From: Nymphaea colorata
Taxonomy: Eukaryota; Streptophyta; Magnoliopsida; Nymphaeales; Nymphaeaceae
Length of the DNA: 64,000 bases
NCBI RefSeq assembly: GCF_008831285.2
Contig: NC_045147.1
Location: 20,774,581 to 20,838,580 of the forward strand
Direction: 5' to 3'
The position numbers were made by a program, and so were the translations under genes. Under the pieces are notes generated by a model. That model did no database searches. It saw only the letters and a list, made by a program, of their open reading frames with translations, and had not been told where the DNA came from. Of this stretch, positions 34,313 to 46,364 are shown piece after piece; position 1 is the first letter of the stretch; each line of letters begins with the position of its first letter.

Positions 34313-37300
34313 TCAGCCCCCTTTATGTTTGCTGTCAGATTTTAGAAACCGGAAATACTCCTGCTGCAACATCTCCCCACCGTTCACCGCATCAAAGGTG
34401 CACCTATAGAAGCTGTCACAAGGAAAGATCCAGGTAAACAGAGATTACATAAAAACAATGGCATATCTGTAGGATCACAGCACAGAAAAAAGAACGTCAT
34501 GATAAGAGCACCACAACATTGGTCTGTGACTCCAAAGATTAGGACTTAGTTCGATTACATGACTCTTGAATGCACGTATGTGCTGGCAAATGAATACTTT
34601 TATGATTTTATCTGAATTAAAACCTTCTTGCCGGAAAAGACAGAAATTTTTTCTTAAGGAAACATATAGAAAGGAAAAGTTTTCATGCCTTCAACATGGC
34701 TAACAAAAGAATTTCCAAATGTCCTGCACCAAAATATAGCATTAGGTAATAAATTTTTTAACTTCCATGGACCTTGCCCTGAGATGCACATCCAACTCCT
34801 TCCTCACATTTCATCATGGACCCTTAATCGCTATGCGCATTTGAAGAAGCTTCTTTCATTAAAGTTATTTAACAGGGTATAGGTAAGCAGCTAGACAAGC
34901 AAAATTAGGAAGGAGAGAAGCATGAAATAGTCCGGAAAAAGAGGATGACATGCAACCCTTCACTTTGTCCATCTTGAAGACATACAAAATGATCATTTAT
35001 TCAATACAAAGTTAGTGATGTCGCATTAATGAAATTTCACTATGAAGCATAGGTGATAAATAAAGCCACTAGGAAATTGGAGACATATGGAGGTTGGATC
35101 TCATCCTACTAGTTCTTGAAATGAGTTTGACGTCAACCACACGAGCCACATGAAATTGAAACTACACATATTCACAGTAATCAAACAACCATGCCCAGGG
35201 CATTGGAGTCCTGAAAGTCCTTCATGGGAACAACTTGTATCAGTTACTTTTATCACATTAAATAAGAGAATTCACTAACACCATCTTCATGTTATGATGT
35301 GTGACAAAATTGTGAAGGGTTGGGCAAAAGTAACATGTGGATGCATCCCACCTGTAGAATCACTCTGTACAGAGCATCACAAACACGAGAAACATATAGA
35401 TCAAAACTAGCTAATCCTCAAAGAACATCACAGCTGTACGTATGACTATTCTAATACAAAGAAAAAGATGAAAGCCATCAAATATTAGAACTAACTAATC
35501 CTGAAAAAACTTCATACTGTAGGTATCAATCTATGCAATACAAAGAATCATTGCCCCCCCCCAAAAAAAAAAAAATGAAGGAAACAATGAACTCTTTCGG
35601 TGAAACATGAACAGTTAAGAATAAACCAAATCTTACCTCCCATCCATGCCAACAACAATCACGGAATTTTGAGCACCAAATGCAACAAGAAAACGTGTGT
35701 CTTCTCGCAAATGAAACTGAGCAAAAGACCACTCTGAACTAAAATATTTTGGTAGGACTCCTGTCAAAATGGAAATTTGTCCAGATATTTACATTCGAGA
35801 TCTTCCATAGATACATGAATAAAAATCAATACATCTTTAGAAAGCAATATCTCAATATATGCATATGGATGCCTGGAAAGTAATAGCCTAACCAATCATG
35901 CAAAATATACTAGTTAGTTCTCTACTAACAGGTCCTCAGAATGACCGCTCCATCTGAAGATCTACTAACTCACAACCCTTAATCTTCACCATGTTTTTGG
36001 AAACAGCAGTATAAGACTTTACTATAGAATGTGCCCACCAAAGCAAGCTACTAGCGAGTTTTCTTAGACCCTAGTACACATTATAGAGACCTTTGCCGTG
36101 CTATCTGGACAATTGCAGCACTAATATATAAAAAAATTATACAATCTCCCAATTATACAGCTCCATTAAGGATGTGCATGCTTCATCTACCAATTCAGTT
36201 AACATGCCAAAGACACAGATTTAATCATTCAAAGCTCGTCCACATGGAAATGCATAAAACCAGTGAGCTGCAAGGTCATCTATCTTGTATCTTACAGCAA
36301 TAGTCAACACGTCTTTTATTTCATTTGATTTGGAAAATAAATTTCAGTAGATATTATTCTCTCACCTTTCATGAAGGACAATGATGAGCTAGGATTTGCA
36401 CCTGTATTTGGTGCAATAAGGGCATCAAGAGAAGAAGAAGAGTTCTGATGTGTAACCAATGGTGCTTGTGCAGCATTAGTATGAGTAGCAGAATCTTCAC
36501 CCACAACCCTCACCCTGAGACCGAATACATGAACGGTTCCCTTGTCACTAGACACAGCGAGCCACTGAATGGATGGAGAAAGGGCAATGCTGTAAATGTC
36601 TGCTCTGTCCACTCCCCTACGAACCTGAACCAAAATAGCTTGACGTTAATGATTCTTTAACAACTGTAACTGCATAAAGCGGCAGATGATTATAAACACA
36701 GCCAAGTAGGAACGCAACCCTTCCTCCGTGTTGATTCTCCCGCACGAGCAGGTGCACAACCCCTCCCCTGCTCCAATTCTCCTTTTCGTGTGCACTATGT
36801 ATGGAAGAAAAGGAAATTAATTGGACACCAGGGCTTCTTTCATACCAACATATTTTACCATCCTAGATCAAGCGCCACATAATCCCTCGCTTTGGAGAAA
36901 AATAAAATGCCTTGAAGCATGCTTTTTAACAATTTTTTTTTTTAATAGGAAAAAACTTTACTGCTACCACATAATTCTTAATTCTGGTGATGCTTTTCAC
37001 ATTCGTAATATTAACTAGAGCAGGGACCATATCTCATCTGTAAGTCAAGCTCGTTGATTGAAAAATACCTCTTGCAAACGTGTTCCATCCATCGTGTTGA
37101 AAATCCTGATCAAGGTACCCTTCGTACTAGCAGTTGCAAGGAGAAGGCCATCGTTTGTCAGAGTGAAGCACGCAATATTTGAATCATGTGCATTAATGAA
37201 TTTTGTCATCTTCAACCCAAAGTGCTCAATTCGAACCTGCCCGCGATGCAGTCCAGGGCAAGCCAGCACAGATGTATTCTGCTGATGTGACAAAACACAC

Positions 37301-37857
37301 AAGCCCCTGGGATTAGCAAGCGTCTCTATCTGCTTCAGGAGTTCTAGATCTGAAAAATTATACACGTATATCTTGTGCTCAAGAACCACGACAATCCTGT
37401 CCCGTCTCAATTTCACAGCACGAACTTCAGACCGAAAGGCAAGCTCGCCAATGCACCGACTCTGATGGTCATCCCATATCATAACTTTATTAGGAGGATA
37501 TTGCGGGTTCTCACCACCACCAACAAGTGCCAATATATTGCAGCGGAAAAGCATCTCAACTATTCCAAATCCACCGTTCTTGAAATCCCTTTTGAATGTT
37601 TCCTTGAAAGGATCACAATTATAGATTCGGAACCCGTGGTTAGTGCCAGCAGAGAAGCATCCGTAATCTTGATTCCAAGAAACAGACAGCAGTTCAGTGT
37701 CGTCGCCATTGCTAGACTCGGGGCCAAACGGTGTGTGCAAGGCTGTAGAGGCTTGAGAACGAGGAGACGATGATTCACTTCCACTAAGCCCCATTGGTGA
37801 ATGAACTCCTTGAGGCGTGGAGGCTGTAGAACTAACGGACGGCAAGATCGTAGTCAT
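34313..37857 (-). CDS. ATG18A: Autophagy-related protein 18a-like PROPPIN (PI3P-binding WD40), four coding exons
   Basis: Exons on the minus strand: 37857-37069, 36624-36366, 35760-35637 and 34412-34313. Junctions are GT-AG and frame is continuous, giving 423 aa (Arabidopsis ATG18a is about 425). Diagnostic blocks: [111 protein letters not shown], then [19 protein letters not shown] at the start of exon 2. This includes the RRG phosphoinositide-binding motif (R265, R266, G267). Next are [16 protein letters not shown], and in exon 3 [17 protein letters not shown]. The family forms a seven-bladed propeller that binds PI3P and PI(3,5)P2 and works with ATG2 at the phagophore. The Ser-rich N-terminal 50 residues are variable in the family. 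Introns are 444, 605 and 1224 bases. Paralog assignment (18a versus 18c/d) is by recall. Confidence 0.92.
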
Positions 37858-37875
37858 TACAGCTTGCAGATATCA

Positions 37876-38626
37876 ACTGCTATTAGAAATAAACACCCTC
37901 AGCTGAACCACCACATGTTTGTATCTAACAATAACAAAAATAAAGCAAAATAAGAGGAAAATTTTAAAGAAGAAGCACGAAACATGCCCACGATCAAATA
38001 ATCCATTTTTGCCGTAGAATAAACAACAGATCCAAAAAGGGAAAAATCGGAAGCGGAAAAAAGAAAAAGCCGATCGAATGAAATTTGCGGCGGCAATTCG
38101 CCCGAAAAATTGATATGGATCCGCCAAAGGTTACGACATCCAAGCAGAAACCCGGGAAAATATCCCAGATTTACCATGCTTACCAGATCCAGCATCTGTT
38201 CGTAGAATTCTACCGCAGATCTCCATGGATTTTCACGACAAACAGCCCGTTCGCAAAGAGAAACCCTAGAAATATCTACCGGATCGACCTCCCCGCCGTA
38301 CTATATCAAACAGAAGAAGAAATTTTGAGAGGAGAAAAAAAAAAACTCTTTTTTCAACAGTCCTCCTCGCCAGAGGAAGAGGAAAACGATCGATCGACTG
38401 TCGACCGATCCACGCCAATTCACGCACGCAAAAGATGAGAACTACAGGAGAAGGAGATAGAAGCGAAACAGTGAACGCAATACCTTGCTTGGATGCCCTA
38501 GCCTCCGAAAAAGGGAGGTGATTTTCTTCTCTACTTGTTCTTCATCATCTTCTTCGCCTCCACATTTGTCGGCTCTCTCCTTTTCTCCTCTGATTTTTTT
38601 TGTTTTCACCTTTATTCCATTTTATA
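37876..38626 (-). promoter_or_regulatory. ATG18a-like leader exon, leader intron and TATA box
   Basis: On the minus strand, TATAAAA at 38626-38620 is a good TATA box. A CT-rich leader exon follows, running to 38184, where GCTGGATCTG meets a GTAAGC donor at 38183. The likely acceptor is AATAGCAG at 37878-37877, leaving about 20 leader bases before ATG 37857 (a second CAAG acceptor at about 37864 is possible). The leader intron is about 306 bases. Transcription start is expected near 38590. This is inferred from signals and not proven. Confidence 0.55.
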
Positions 38627-38889
38627 CAGTCGAGGAAGTCTCCTGTTGCCCAACCGAAGCCTCCTCCTGTCAATTGGTTGGATCTCAACTGGATCCGAGC
38701 CTTTCTCCTTTTCCTTTTTTTCTCAAAAAACAATGCGCCGGTGTCTATCACCCATGTGCATCAACTCTTTACATAAATATTCTTACAATAAAAAACGAAA
38801 AAAAAAAACTTATTTCTTCTATATATCGGCCGATATCATGTTAAAACGGGCTTGTGTGTAAATCGTATGAAGCAGATCTAGTTCGATAA

Positions 38890-39125
38890 TAAGAGTCGGG
38901 CCCGGGTTGATTCGATGCTTGAAACTTAAGTTTGGATCCAGTTGATGCTTAAAACTCAAGCTCCAATTTATTAAATAAAAATAAAATAAAAAATAAATCA
39001 GTCCGAATCGAACCCCATCAAGCCGACCTAGGCACGGCCGATTTAGCTCGGGTCAATTTTTTCAAGCCCGAGCCTAAACCCGATCAAATTGAATACCAGG
39101 TACCAGTCGGATACTCAGGCTTAGT
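38890..39125. repeat. Dispersed GGGTCGGGT/CCCGAGCC-type repeat
   Basis: GTCGGGCCCGGGTTGATTCG at the left and CAAGCCCGAGCCTAAACCCG toward the right flank an A/T-rich core. It is the same style as the segments at 10430-10700 and 42365-42928. It is degenerate, without readable ends. Confidence 0.4.
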
Positions 39126-39599
39126 ACCACTTACCATATTTGAACCAATGGATTTAAATTCAGATTCTCTTGAGAAGGAGTTTGGTAATAGGAATATTGC
39201 AATTTTTTTTTCTCAAACATGAATACGTCCTTTTTTATGAAAATATCCATAAAACACTGTTTGAAAAGGACACAACATTCCTACAACTAAACGCCTTAGA
39301 AAGTCAAAAAACTTTTTTTGTTTGTCCAAAGGAGTCGGGTCTCCGCCCAGCCCGATCCACCCTAATCTATGGCCTCACACCTTGTTCTAATGAAAACTGA
39401 TTAATGATCTCAACTGGTTTGGATCTTTATTTGTCAACTTCTTTGCTCCGAAGGATGTAACATAGTTGGTCCACTTCATGGCTTGAGTATTTGCTGTTCA
39501 TGTGTTTTCACTATGGGTGCTGCTTTTTATATATTGGAAACAGTTGCATGTGCAATGTTGAGTCTGGACCATAGGAATAAAGGAAGGAGGAGCTTTCGG

Positions 39600-39990
39600 T
39601 AGGGCTGCACATGAGACGAGTTTAGCTAACTTGAGCTCGAACTCGATTTCAGTTCTTTATAGCAAGCTCGAGCTTGACTCAATTACATAAAATCAAGCTT
39701 GAACTTGACTCGTTTAACCCATTTAACTCGTTTAGACGTTAACTCTTGTAAGCATAAACTCGTTCAACTCGTGTAAGCGTTAACTTGCGTAACACGTTTA
39801 ACTCATTTAGCTTGTGTAACTTATGAAACAGGTTTTGACAATATTATACATAGTGCCTTTTTGAAAGTCGAGTTCCTAAAACTCGAACTAGACTCGTTTA
39901 TCGTTTTGAGTATCTTGTAAGCTCGAACTTGGTTTGTTTATAAGCGAGTCGACCATCAACAACTTTTTTGGAGCGAGTTTGAGTGGACGT
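39600..39990. repeat. Degenerate GAGCTCGAACTCGA-type dispersed repeat, copy 1
   Basis: Starts AGGGCTGCACATGAGACGAG and is filled with variations of GAGCTCGAACTCG and AACTCGTTTAA. It is related by motif to the copies at 40487 and 45822 but more decayed. The inner part has repeated TTTAACTCGTTTA-like units. Confidence 0.5.
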
Positions 39991-40486
39991 CAACACTGTA
40001 TAGCAACACATAGTTCCACTTAAAAATTATTTTAAATGGTTCCAAAATTATTTAAAAATTAAAACAATATAAAATACAATGACACGTGTCAACACTGTAT
40101 TTGGTCTCCGACCTTGTGTTAGGTTGTCGGTTACTATCAGTGCCCCCACCATCTGATCTGATATCCAAAAAAGTTGGCGCCCTTTTGAAAGCTATCAAAT
40201 TTAAAGTTAAATTCTGGGGGGTAATATAGGTTTAAATATGGGCTATTTATCAATGAAGAGCTTTTCAATGCAATTTCAAATAAACATCCCGATTCAATGT
40301 CCGTACATTTTTAATGTCTTTCATCCACATATGAAAATGCAGTTCGAATTGGTTTCGATTCGGTTGTGCATCTACAAGTCAGATTGATATTCAAAATTAA
40401 AGGTAAAATCGAATTTGGATCAAAACTAAATTGTGAATTTAGGGTGGTTTTTGATTGCTTCAGCTTTTAGATTTGAGGCCGAAACT

Positions 40487-40935
40487 AGGGGTGAACAACG
40501 AGCCAAGCTACTCAAGCTCGACTCGTGAACAAGTTCCAGCAGAGTCATTTGCTTAACGAGTCCAGCTCGAGTTCATAAGTCGATTCGTTCAAATAATCGA
40601 GTCGAGTTCGAATTCATTGAACTCAAACTGTTAAAGTTGGACTTGGCTCGAAAACGATGTGTAGTGATTTTTTAAATATCTGACTCGTTTTTTAATTAAA
40701 AAATTGGTATATTGACGTTAGTTAATTACGTAAGTTTTTACAAAAGCTCATTCAAGTTTGTTGAGCCTTAATTGAGTCGAGATCGATTTATGAGAAAGTA
40801 ATGGTCTGTATATTCAAACAAGTTTATTGAGCTTTAATTGAGTCTAGTTTGAGTTTAATACCCAACTGCCTAGTCGAACTCCAGTTGCTTTTGTCAAGCT
40901 ATTCTTGAACTCGAGCTCGATGTTTCATTAGTCGA
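40487..40935. repeat. GAGCTCGACTCG-type dispersed repeat, copy 2
   Basis: Begins TAGGGGTGAACAACGAGCCA, the same terminus as the element at 45822, followed by CTCAAGCTCGACTCGTGAAC. The right terminus (expected CACCCCT) is not found, so it is truncated near GTCGAGCCGAGTCCCG. Confidence 0.55.
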
Positions 40936-42364
40936 GCCGAGTCCCGTAAGTGCAGGTGCAGAATCAAGGTAGGGCTCACAAGAGCCATGGCACCACCTCA
41001 AAAATAAATAAATAAATAAAATAAAAATTTACATGTAAAATTTAAAAAATTTCACGTATAAAAAGTTTGAAAAATGATATTTCGGTCAAGATCTAATTTA
41101 AAAACTTTAAGCTGGTCCCCTCATGAAAAATTTCTGGTTTGAGGGTCCTTCAAACCTCTTTTTTGAATGGTGGGACGAGTAAATAGTTGGGCTGGGTAGC
41201 CAAACAACATCCGATCCACTGGCAACCCTGATTTCCAATATAATATGATACCTATCCATATCTTATCTCAAACAATACGATCCAGAGGACTTTTTCTAGA
41301 TATCTGGATCTGATTACATGTAAAAATATGGATGTAGTTTTTCTATTTTCTATGTCGAAGTGCTATTACAATTTTGAATAAAATATTTCAGCAATATTCT
41401 AAAAATCTCATAATGGTTGTTCAGGTCAGAATCCTAAAGCGACTGTGAAAACAAGAAAAACGACAGTAACAAATTTCGCCAAAGTTCAGCAATTTGTTTA
41501 GAAAATAAAAAAAAACCTAAAGATCAGAAAACAAATAAAATAAATGAAAAAATAACAATGAAACATGTAAAATAACTTGATAAAATGATAACAATGATGT
41601 TTTAGCAATGATAGAAATGAAGATAAATAATTCAATTCAATTTTATACTTTATAGCAAAAATAACGTAAACGATAGCCTGCTTTAACCCATCACTTCTTC
41701 CTGATTGAACTTGAACCCAAACTTGAAGTTTTCTGCGAAATCCCAGACCCAGTCCAACTTCTGGATCGGGTAGTGTGTTACGATATCGTTGTCCGAGACC
41801 GGTGAGGGAAAGAAGGCATCTATTCGTAGGTTTGGATCCAGGCCAATGCTGGATCGAACCCATTATTTTCCAACCATTGAAATTCAGATTTCCGCATAAA
41901 TGCATGCGTAGATGACCACCATTTTGGGTTTAGATTCCAATATGCTTTTTGAGATCTTTATTCAGATCCACACCAAATCCAAAAGTTACGCAAATTAAGA
42001 CTTGATTTTATCAGTGTTTCCAGAACAAATCGGTACCATGCACAAAATTGAATCCAGATTCATCATTTGCTTCAACAGATTTTAGATCCATGAGCATTCA
42101 GACTTGTCCTGGTGCAACTTGCACCCTCACGTCAGGTCTCAAAGTAGTTAAAACCACGGGACATTACTGGATCTGGAACGGAAGTTCCGGACGATCATGA
42201 CCCAGACTTGATCAGTGGTAGGTCGTTTGTGGTTTCATAATTAAAACAAGAAGTTCCTGACACGATCATCACATCAATATCCAAACAAACCATTAGCAGC
42301 TTTTTATGTCAACTAGAATCATGATTTCAGGGGCCAGGAAAGGCCTAAGTTGGGAAGAAATAAA

Positions 42365-42928
42365 TAAGGGTGGGCACCAGCCATCGGTACCTGATGGGTA
42401 GTTGGGTACCTGGCCGGTGTTGGGTAGGGCTTGGGCAGTTGGGCTGATTTTTTTTTTTTTGGGTCGAGCTGATTAAAAAAATTCACCCGGTCAGGCCGGG
42501 CTGGCGGGAGCTTGACTTGGCCCGGTATATGACACTAGCAATCGGCTTACCTAAAAACTTTTTGGTGCATGTCCAATGACTCCTTTAGATACTCTTCATG
42601 TGTCACTGATGACACCCTTATAAACTATTTGTATGTCGCCGATGACACTCTTACAAGCTCTCAGCACGTCGCTAAGAGTTTTTAGGATATTAAAATATGA
42701 AATATTAAGTGTCTCAAATATGAGTGGACATGACAAACATAAAGTTGGTGGTCGGGCTAGGCTGGATAACCAAGTGGGTTGGGCTCAAACTGGATACATG
42801 ACGACGGTCGGGCCAGGCTGGATAACTAAGTGGTCTGGGCTTGGACCGCCAACAAAGGTTTCGGGGTAGCCCGAACCTGACCTTGTTGAGCCTTGGGCCG
42901 GCCCGGCTTAACCTGATGCCCAACCTTA
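42365..42928. mobile_element. Non-autonomous inverted-repeat element, about 564 bp
   Basis: The left end TAAGGGTGGGCACCAG and the reverse complement of the right end, TAAGGTTGGGCATCAG, differ at two of 16 positions. The interior is GGGCTGGGC-rich. It contains a tandem duplication of about 58 bases starting GGTCGGGCTAGGCTGGATAA (about 42752 and 42810) and three imperfect GATGACACTCTTA-type units at about 42600-42680. No transposase is encoded. The superfamily is not determined and no target-site duplication was read. Confidence 0.5.
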
Positions 42929-42949
42929 GACATAAAGTAAGCAACCCTT

Positions 42950-43075
42950 CTTTTAAGTTGAAACTGCGTTAATACTATTGATCTGTCTTTTTCTAAGTTC
43001 TGTCTGGCTCTCTACCAAGCTCGAACCTAGGACCTTTCGTCATACCTAATCAGGTGATACCACAGGGCCAGGTGA
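42950..43075 (-). repeat. SINE-like fragment with RNA polymerase III boxes
   Basis: On the minus strand, CCCTGTGGTATCACCTGATTA (box-A-like) is followed by GGTCCTAGGTTCGAGCTTGG, containing a good box B (GGTTCGAGCTT). It is not a cloverleaf-forming tRNA. It probably derives from a SINE inserted just beside the 42365-42928 element. Confidence 0.45.
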
Positions 43076-43720
43076 GAAGTGATACTGTTGATCAAGTTAC
43101 ACATATAAACCAGAAAACAACACAAGTTGACGACGTGAGAGTCATCTCAACAAATTAAAGACTTCTTTCATCTTGAAGAACTTATTCCCAGATCTACAGA
43201 GCGTTGAACCGAAAATTTTGGACGCACTTGATAATCTCGTTCCTGATAGCTATTTTCCAATCAATGGAGAGGTGCTAAACTCTGGATCTGGATCATGGCA
43301 AAAGAAGATTCTCATCTGTAAACACTTACTCTAAATCTCACTCATCATGTTCCATGATTCCTCCCCTAATGCCGTTCGCTATGTTTCGGTAATTATGTTT
43401 ACTTCATGGAATTAAAAGTTCCCTTGATCAAACAACTAAAAGCCTGTTACGAACTTCTTTCTGAGCCTAAATAAAGGGAGGGAGCAACATCTCCCAGCAG
43501 CTTTGCGAAGGAACTCGATCAAGGCGAACTCGGGATCTTGAGCGCTCAAGGTAACAGTAGAGTGCTCTCAGAGCCACCTTCTCGCGCTCAAATAAAAGCA
43601 TATAATTTTTGCTAACATGCATGTTAGTTGCATATTCTGTGCAAATCTTATGTGCGAGTGTGAATGACCTTCCAAACCAGGGCAAGGCAAGCATGTCTAT
43701 TACTTGGGAAAGGATAGCTA

Positions 43721-43893
43721 GGGGCGGAGTCATAAAATTTTCATGAAGATGGTTAAATTAAAGTTTTTAAATTTTCACAAGAAACAAAATATCATTTTTC
43801 AAATTTTTTATATAAAAAAATTTACATGCAACTTTTTTTAAAAAAAATTTGAGGGGTACCAGGGCCCTGAGGGCCCCTCCTTGGCTCCGCCCC
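43721..43893. mobile_element. 173-bp MITE with GGGGCGGAG termini and TA flanks
   Basis: The left end GGGGCGGAGTCA and right end TGGCTCCGCCCC are inverted repeats with one mismatch in 12, and each side is flanked by TA (43719-43720 and 43894-43895). The core is AT-rich with no reading frame. The TA flanks suit a Tc1/mariner-like origin, but a two-base duplication is weak evidence. Confidence 0.65.
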
Positions 43894-44089
43894 TATGGTA
43901 GCCTTGTGAAACAAGGCCATACCACAAAAAGAAAGATAGAAGAGGATGTGCTTAGTGAACCAATTAGGCGCTGCTTAAGTGCTGCTTGCACGCACGTATG
44001 CACACACACACAGTCTAATAGTAAGTAGTAGTAGGATTTGAGGCTCCAAAATCCAAGCTGAACATGGAGACTTGCACCAAGACTTGGAT

Positions 44090-44630
44090 GTTGTTTAATG
44101 GACGCTTACTACCAGGGAACAAAGTGATGAAGCGCAGGAGCCAAATCCTTGCTGTCTGCTTTTGGTTAGAGCTTGATTACTTCATATTTGCTTTAGTAAG
44201 GAGGAGTGAGTGAGGCCTCGGGAGGTGAGCACTTACCCCCCTATAGATCTGGGGTATCACGGGTATATTGCTTTGCGAATCAGCCACTTCGGCAAGTGAA
44301 CGGCAGGAACCCCTCCAAAGCCCATTTGGCAGAGGACACGGTTTTGGGTTACAAGGTCACCTGCGGGCATTGGGCGTAGTTTGTCGCGCTTAAGGATTGT
44401 ATGACAGGATGGTTTGTTATTGTTTGTTGAGAGTTTGATTGTAGTAGGTTAAGCCAAGATTGGAGAAGCCATACTTGTTAATCCTTCACCTAAGAAAAAC
44501 TTTTATGTAATTAATATTTATTCCATTATCGCAGGAATCTCCAAGATCTTGAGAGTGGTTCAATAGCCGAATGAACTATTTCTATTATCATCAAGAACGG
44601 GGACCTACCAGTTGGTATCACAGCGGTTGG
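44090..44630 (+). mobile_element. LTR retrotransposon relic: 3' part of a left LTR plus primer-binding site
   Basis: TGGTATCACAGCGGTT at 44613-44628 is one mismatch from the TGGTATCAGAGCGGTT-type primer-binding site for initiator Met-tRNA used by many plant LTR elements. It follows an LTR-like terminus GGGACCTACCA with TATTATCATCAAG upstream. About 500 bases upstream read as a possible LTR; its start near TGTTGTTTAATGG (about 44089) is a guess. Only about 180 bases of internal sequence follow, and no gag or pol is recognisable, so it is a truncated relic. Confidence 0.5.
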
Positions 44631-45600
44631 AGAGGCACGAGAACTTGCTGGAATTTCTCTCGGTGAAGTACTCCTTACAGCCGGTTTTCAGCAGATTTGA
44701 TTTCGGCACTTTGGAGGCAGCCTATATTCAGAGGAGCCAAATCCTCTATTTGATCATTTATTTCAACAAAGATCCAGAACCCAGCCGGCTGCCCTGTATT
44801 TAAAAACCATAGCTAAATCGATTATAAACTGTCGGAAAAAATAGCGTAAACCATTGGTAGCCGGTGCTTTCATTGCATAGTATTTTTAGTGACAGTTTTC
44901 GAATCTTTTGCTATCCGATGACGGCCAGCTGATTTCAATTTTCTTAAACATAACAATGTTCTTACTAAAATGACCATTACCTTCTCGATCTAAAACCTAA
45001 GTTAGTGCGTATGTGTTGAGCACGGCAGCCCGACTTTCTGGCTTTTCGGTCATGATTACGCGACGAGGCTCTAAAAGCAGCTGCGCGCCATATTTTAAAA
45101 ACTTTACAAATTTATATGTAAATCTAAACAATTATATATATATATATAACTAAATTTATTTATATTTACATATAAATAAAATTTAAAATTTTCTATTTTC
45201 GCTTGAAACCATAGTTTGATCTTTGCAACAAAAAATTCTCCACTACTGTGTAGTCTAGTTAGGAAAAAGGATCTCAAGGAACTCACATCTTATAAGGACT
45301 ATAATGTGACGGCCATGTGATATTGATAGCGTGCAGATTTTGTCTTGTATTTGAGTAATATTTTTCTGTATATAATCATTCTCCTTCCACTAAGCCATGG
45401 GACTATATGATTGGCTCTTTCCCCCCCTAGTGGGTGTTTAGTTTTCTGCAACTTGCTTTTAAATGTACTTCAATATTCCCTATCTTATGCAACGTGACAT
45501 CCACCCGTATGCACTTAATCACTTTTATGAGACAATATGATTTATAATTATACTTTTGGTCAAAAGCATGATCAATATGGCGAGCTTGTTGAGTGGACGA
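44631..45600. other. Spacer after the LTR relic
   Basis: AGGAGCCAAATCCT at 44732-44745 repeats 44137-44150, so short direct repeats bracket the LTR relic. Otherwise this is AT-rich DNA with a short (TA)n at about 45135-45149. No gene was seen. Confidence 0.5.
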
Positions 45601-45609
45601 TTTTGAACT

Positions 45610-45690
45610 AATATTTTTTTTTGTCTCGGATCTCGCGAATCGAACTCGAGGCTTATTGCTTTGTGCATTTGGCTGTCTGTCAGCATGGAA
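45610..45690 (-). repeat. SINE-like fragment (box B on minus strand)
   Basis: On the minus strand, AAATGCACAAAGCAATAAGCC then CTCGAGTTCGATTCGCGAGA includes a box-B-like GAGTTCGATTC. The box A is weak. It is short and degenerate. Confidence 0.35.
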
Positions 45691-45821
45691 ACACGAAGTT
45701 AAAAGATTGCAAAGCTTTATATATATAACTTGTAGTTTTTTATTAAGCATCCGGCAATAACGGTTTAACAACGAATTTTACATGTCTTTTTCTTTCTTAG
45801 CACAATTGGTTGAATTGGATG

Positions 45822-46364
45822 CAGGGGTGAACACGAGCCAAGTTGAGCCCGAGTTCAGTCAGCTCGAACTCGACTCAACTAATGAAACCTCAAGCTTGAG
45901 CTCGACTCGGCAGTTATGTGTTGAGTTCGAGCTCGACTCTATTAAAACTCGACAAACTTGTTTGAATAGAATTGATATTCATTGTTATGTGTTAAGCTCG
46001 AGCTCGACTCGATTAAGGCTTGACAAACTCGTTTGAATAGAATTGATATTCATCGTCATGTGTTGAGCTCGAGCCCGACTCGATTAAGGCTCGACAAACT
46101 CGTTTGAATAAAATTGATATTCATCGTTACGTGTTGAGCTCGAGCTCGACTCGATTAAGGCTCGTCGAATTCGTTTGAATATATTGACTTGATTAAGGCT
46201 CAAGCTCGACTCGGCAGTTACATGTTGAACTCGAACTCAACTCGATTATGTGAACGAGTCGACTCATGAACACGAGCTCGACTCTTTAAGCAAACGACTC
46301 GGCTCGAACTTGTTCACGAGCCGAGCTTTAGCAAGTCGAGCTCGTTGATCACCCCTAGCTCTGA
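45822..46364. mobile_element. Inverted-repeat-bounded element with internal 71-bp tandem array
   Basis: The left end GCAGGGGTGAACACGAGCCAA and the reverse complement of the right end, CTAGGGGTGATCAACGAGC, share the AGGGGTGA core. This is typical of non-autonomous hAT-like plant elements by recall. The interior is made of GAGCTCGAGCTCGACTCG motifs. A tandem array with exact 71-base period runs from 45919 to about 46190. No coding capacity. Target-site duplication is not evident. Confidence 0.6.
45919..46190. repeat. 71-bp tandem repeat, about 3.8 copies
   Basis: Units start TGTTGAG or TGTTAAG at 45919, 45990, 46061 and 46132, exactly 71 bases apart. Each continues with CGAGCTCGACTCGATTAAGG, then CAAACTCGTTTGAATA and ATTGATATTCATCGT. 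Copies 2 to 4 are closer to each other than to copy 1, and the last copy degrades after GTTTGAATA. Confidence 0.9.

Noticed and set aside
45822-46364. CRISPR-like array
   Set aside because: The 71-bp units are adjacent tandem copies without unique spacers, in a plant nuclear context.
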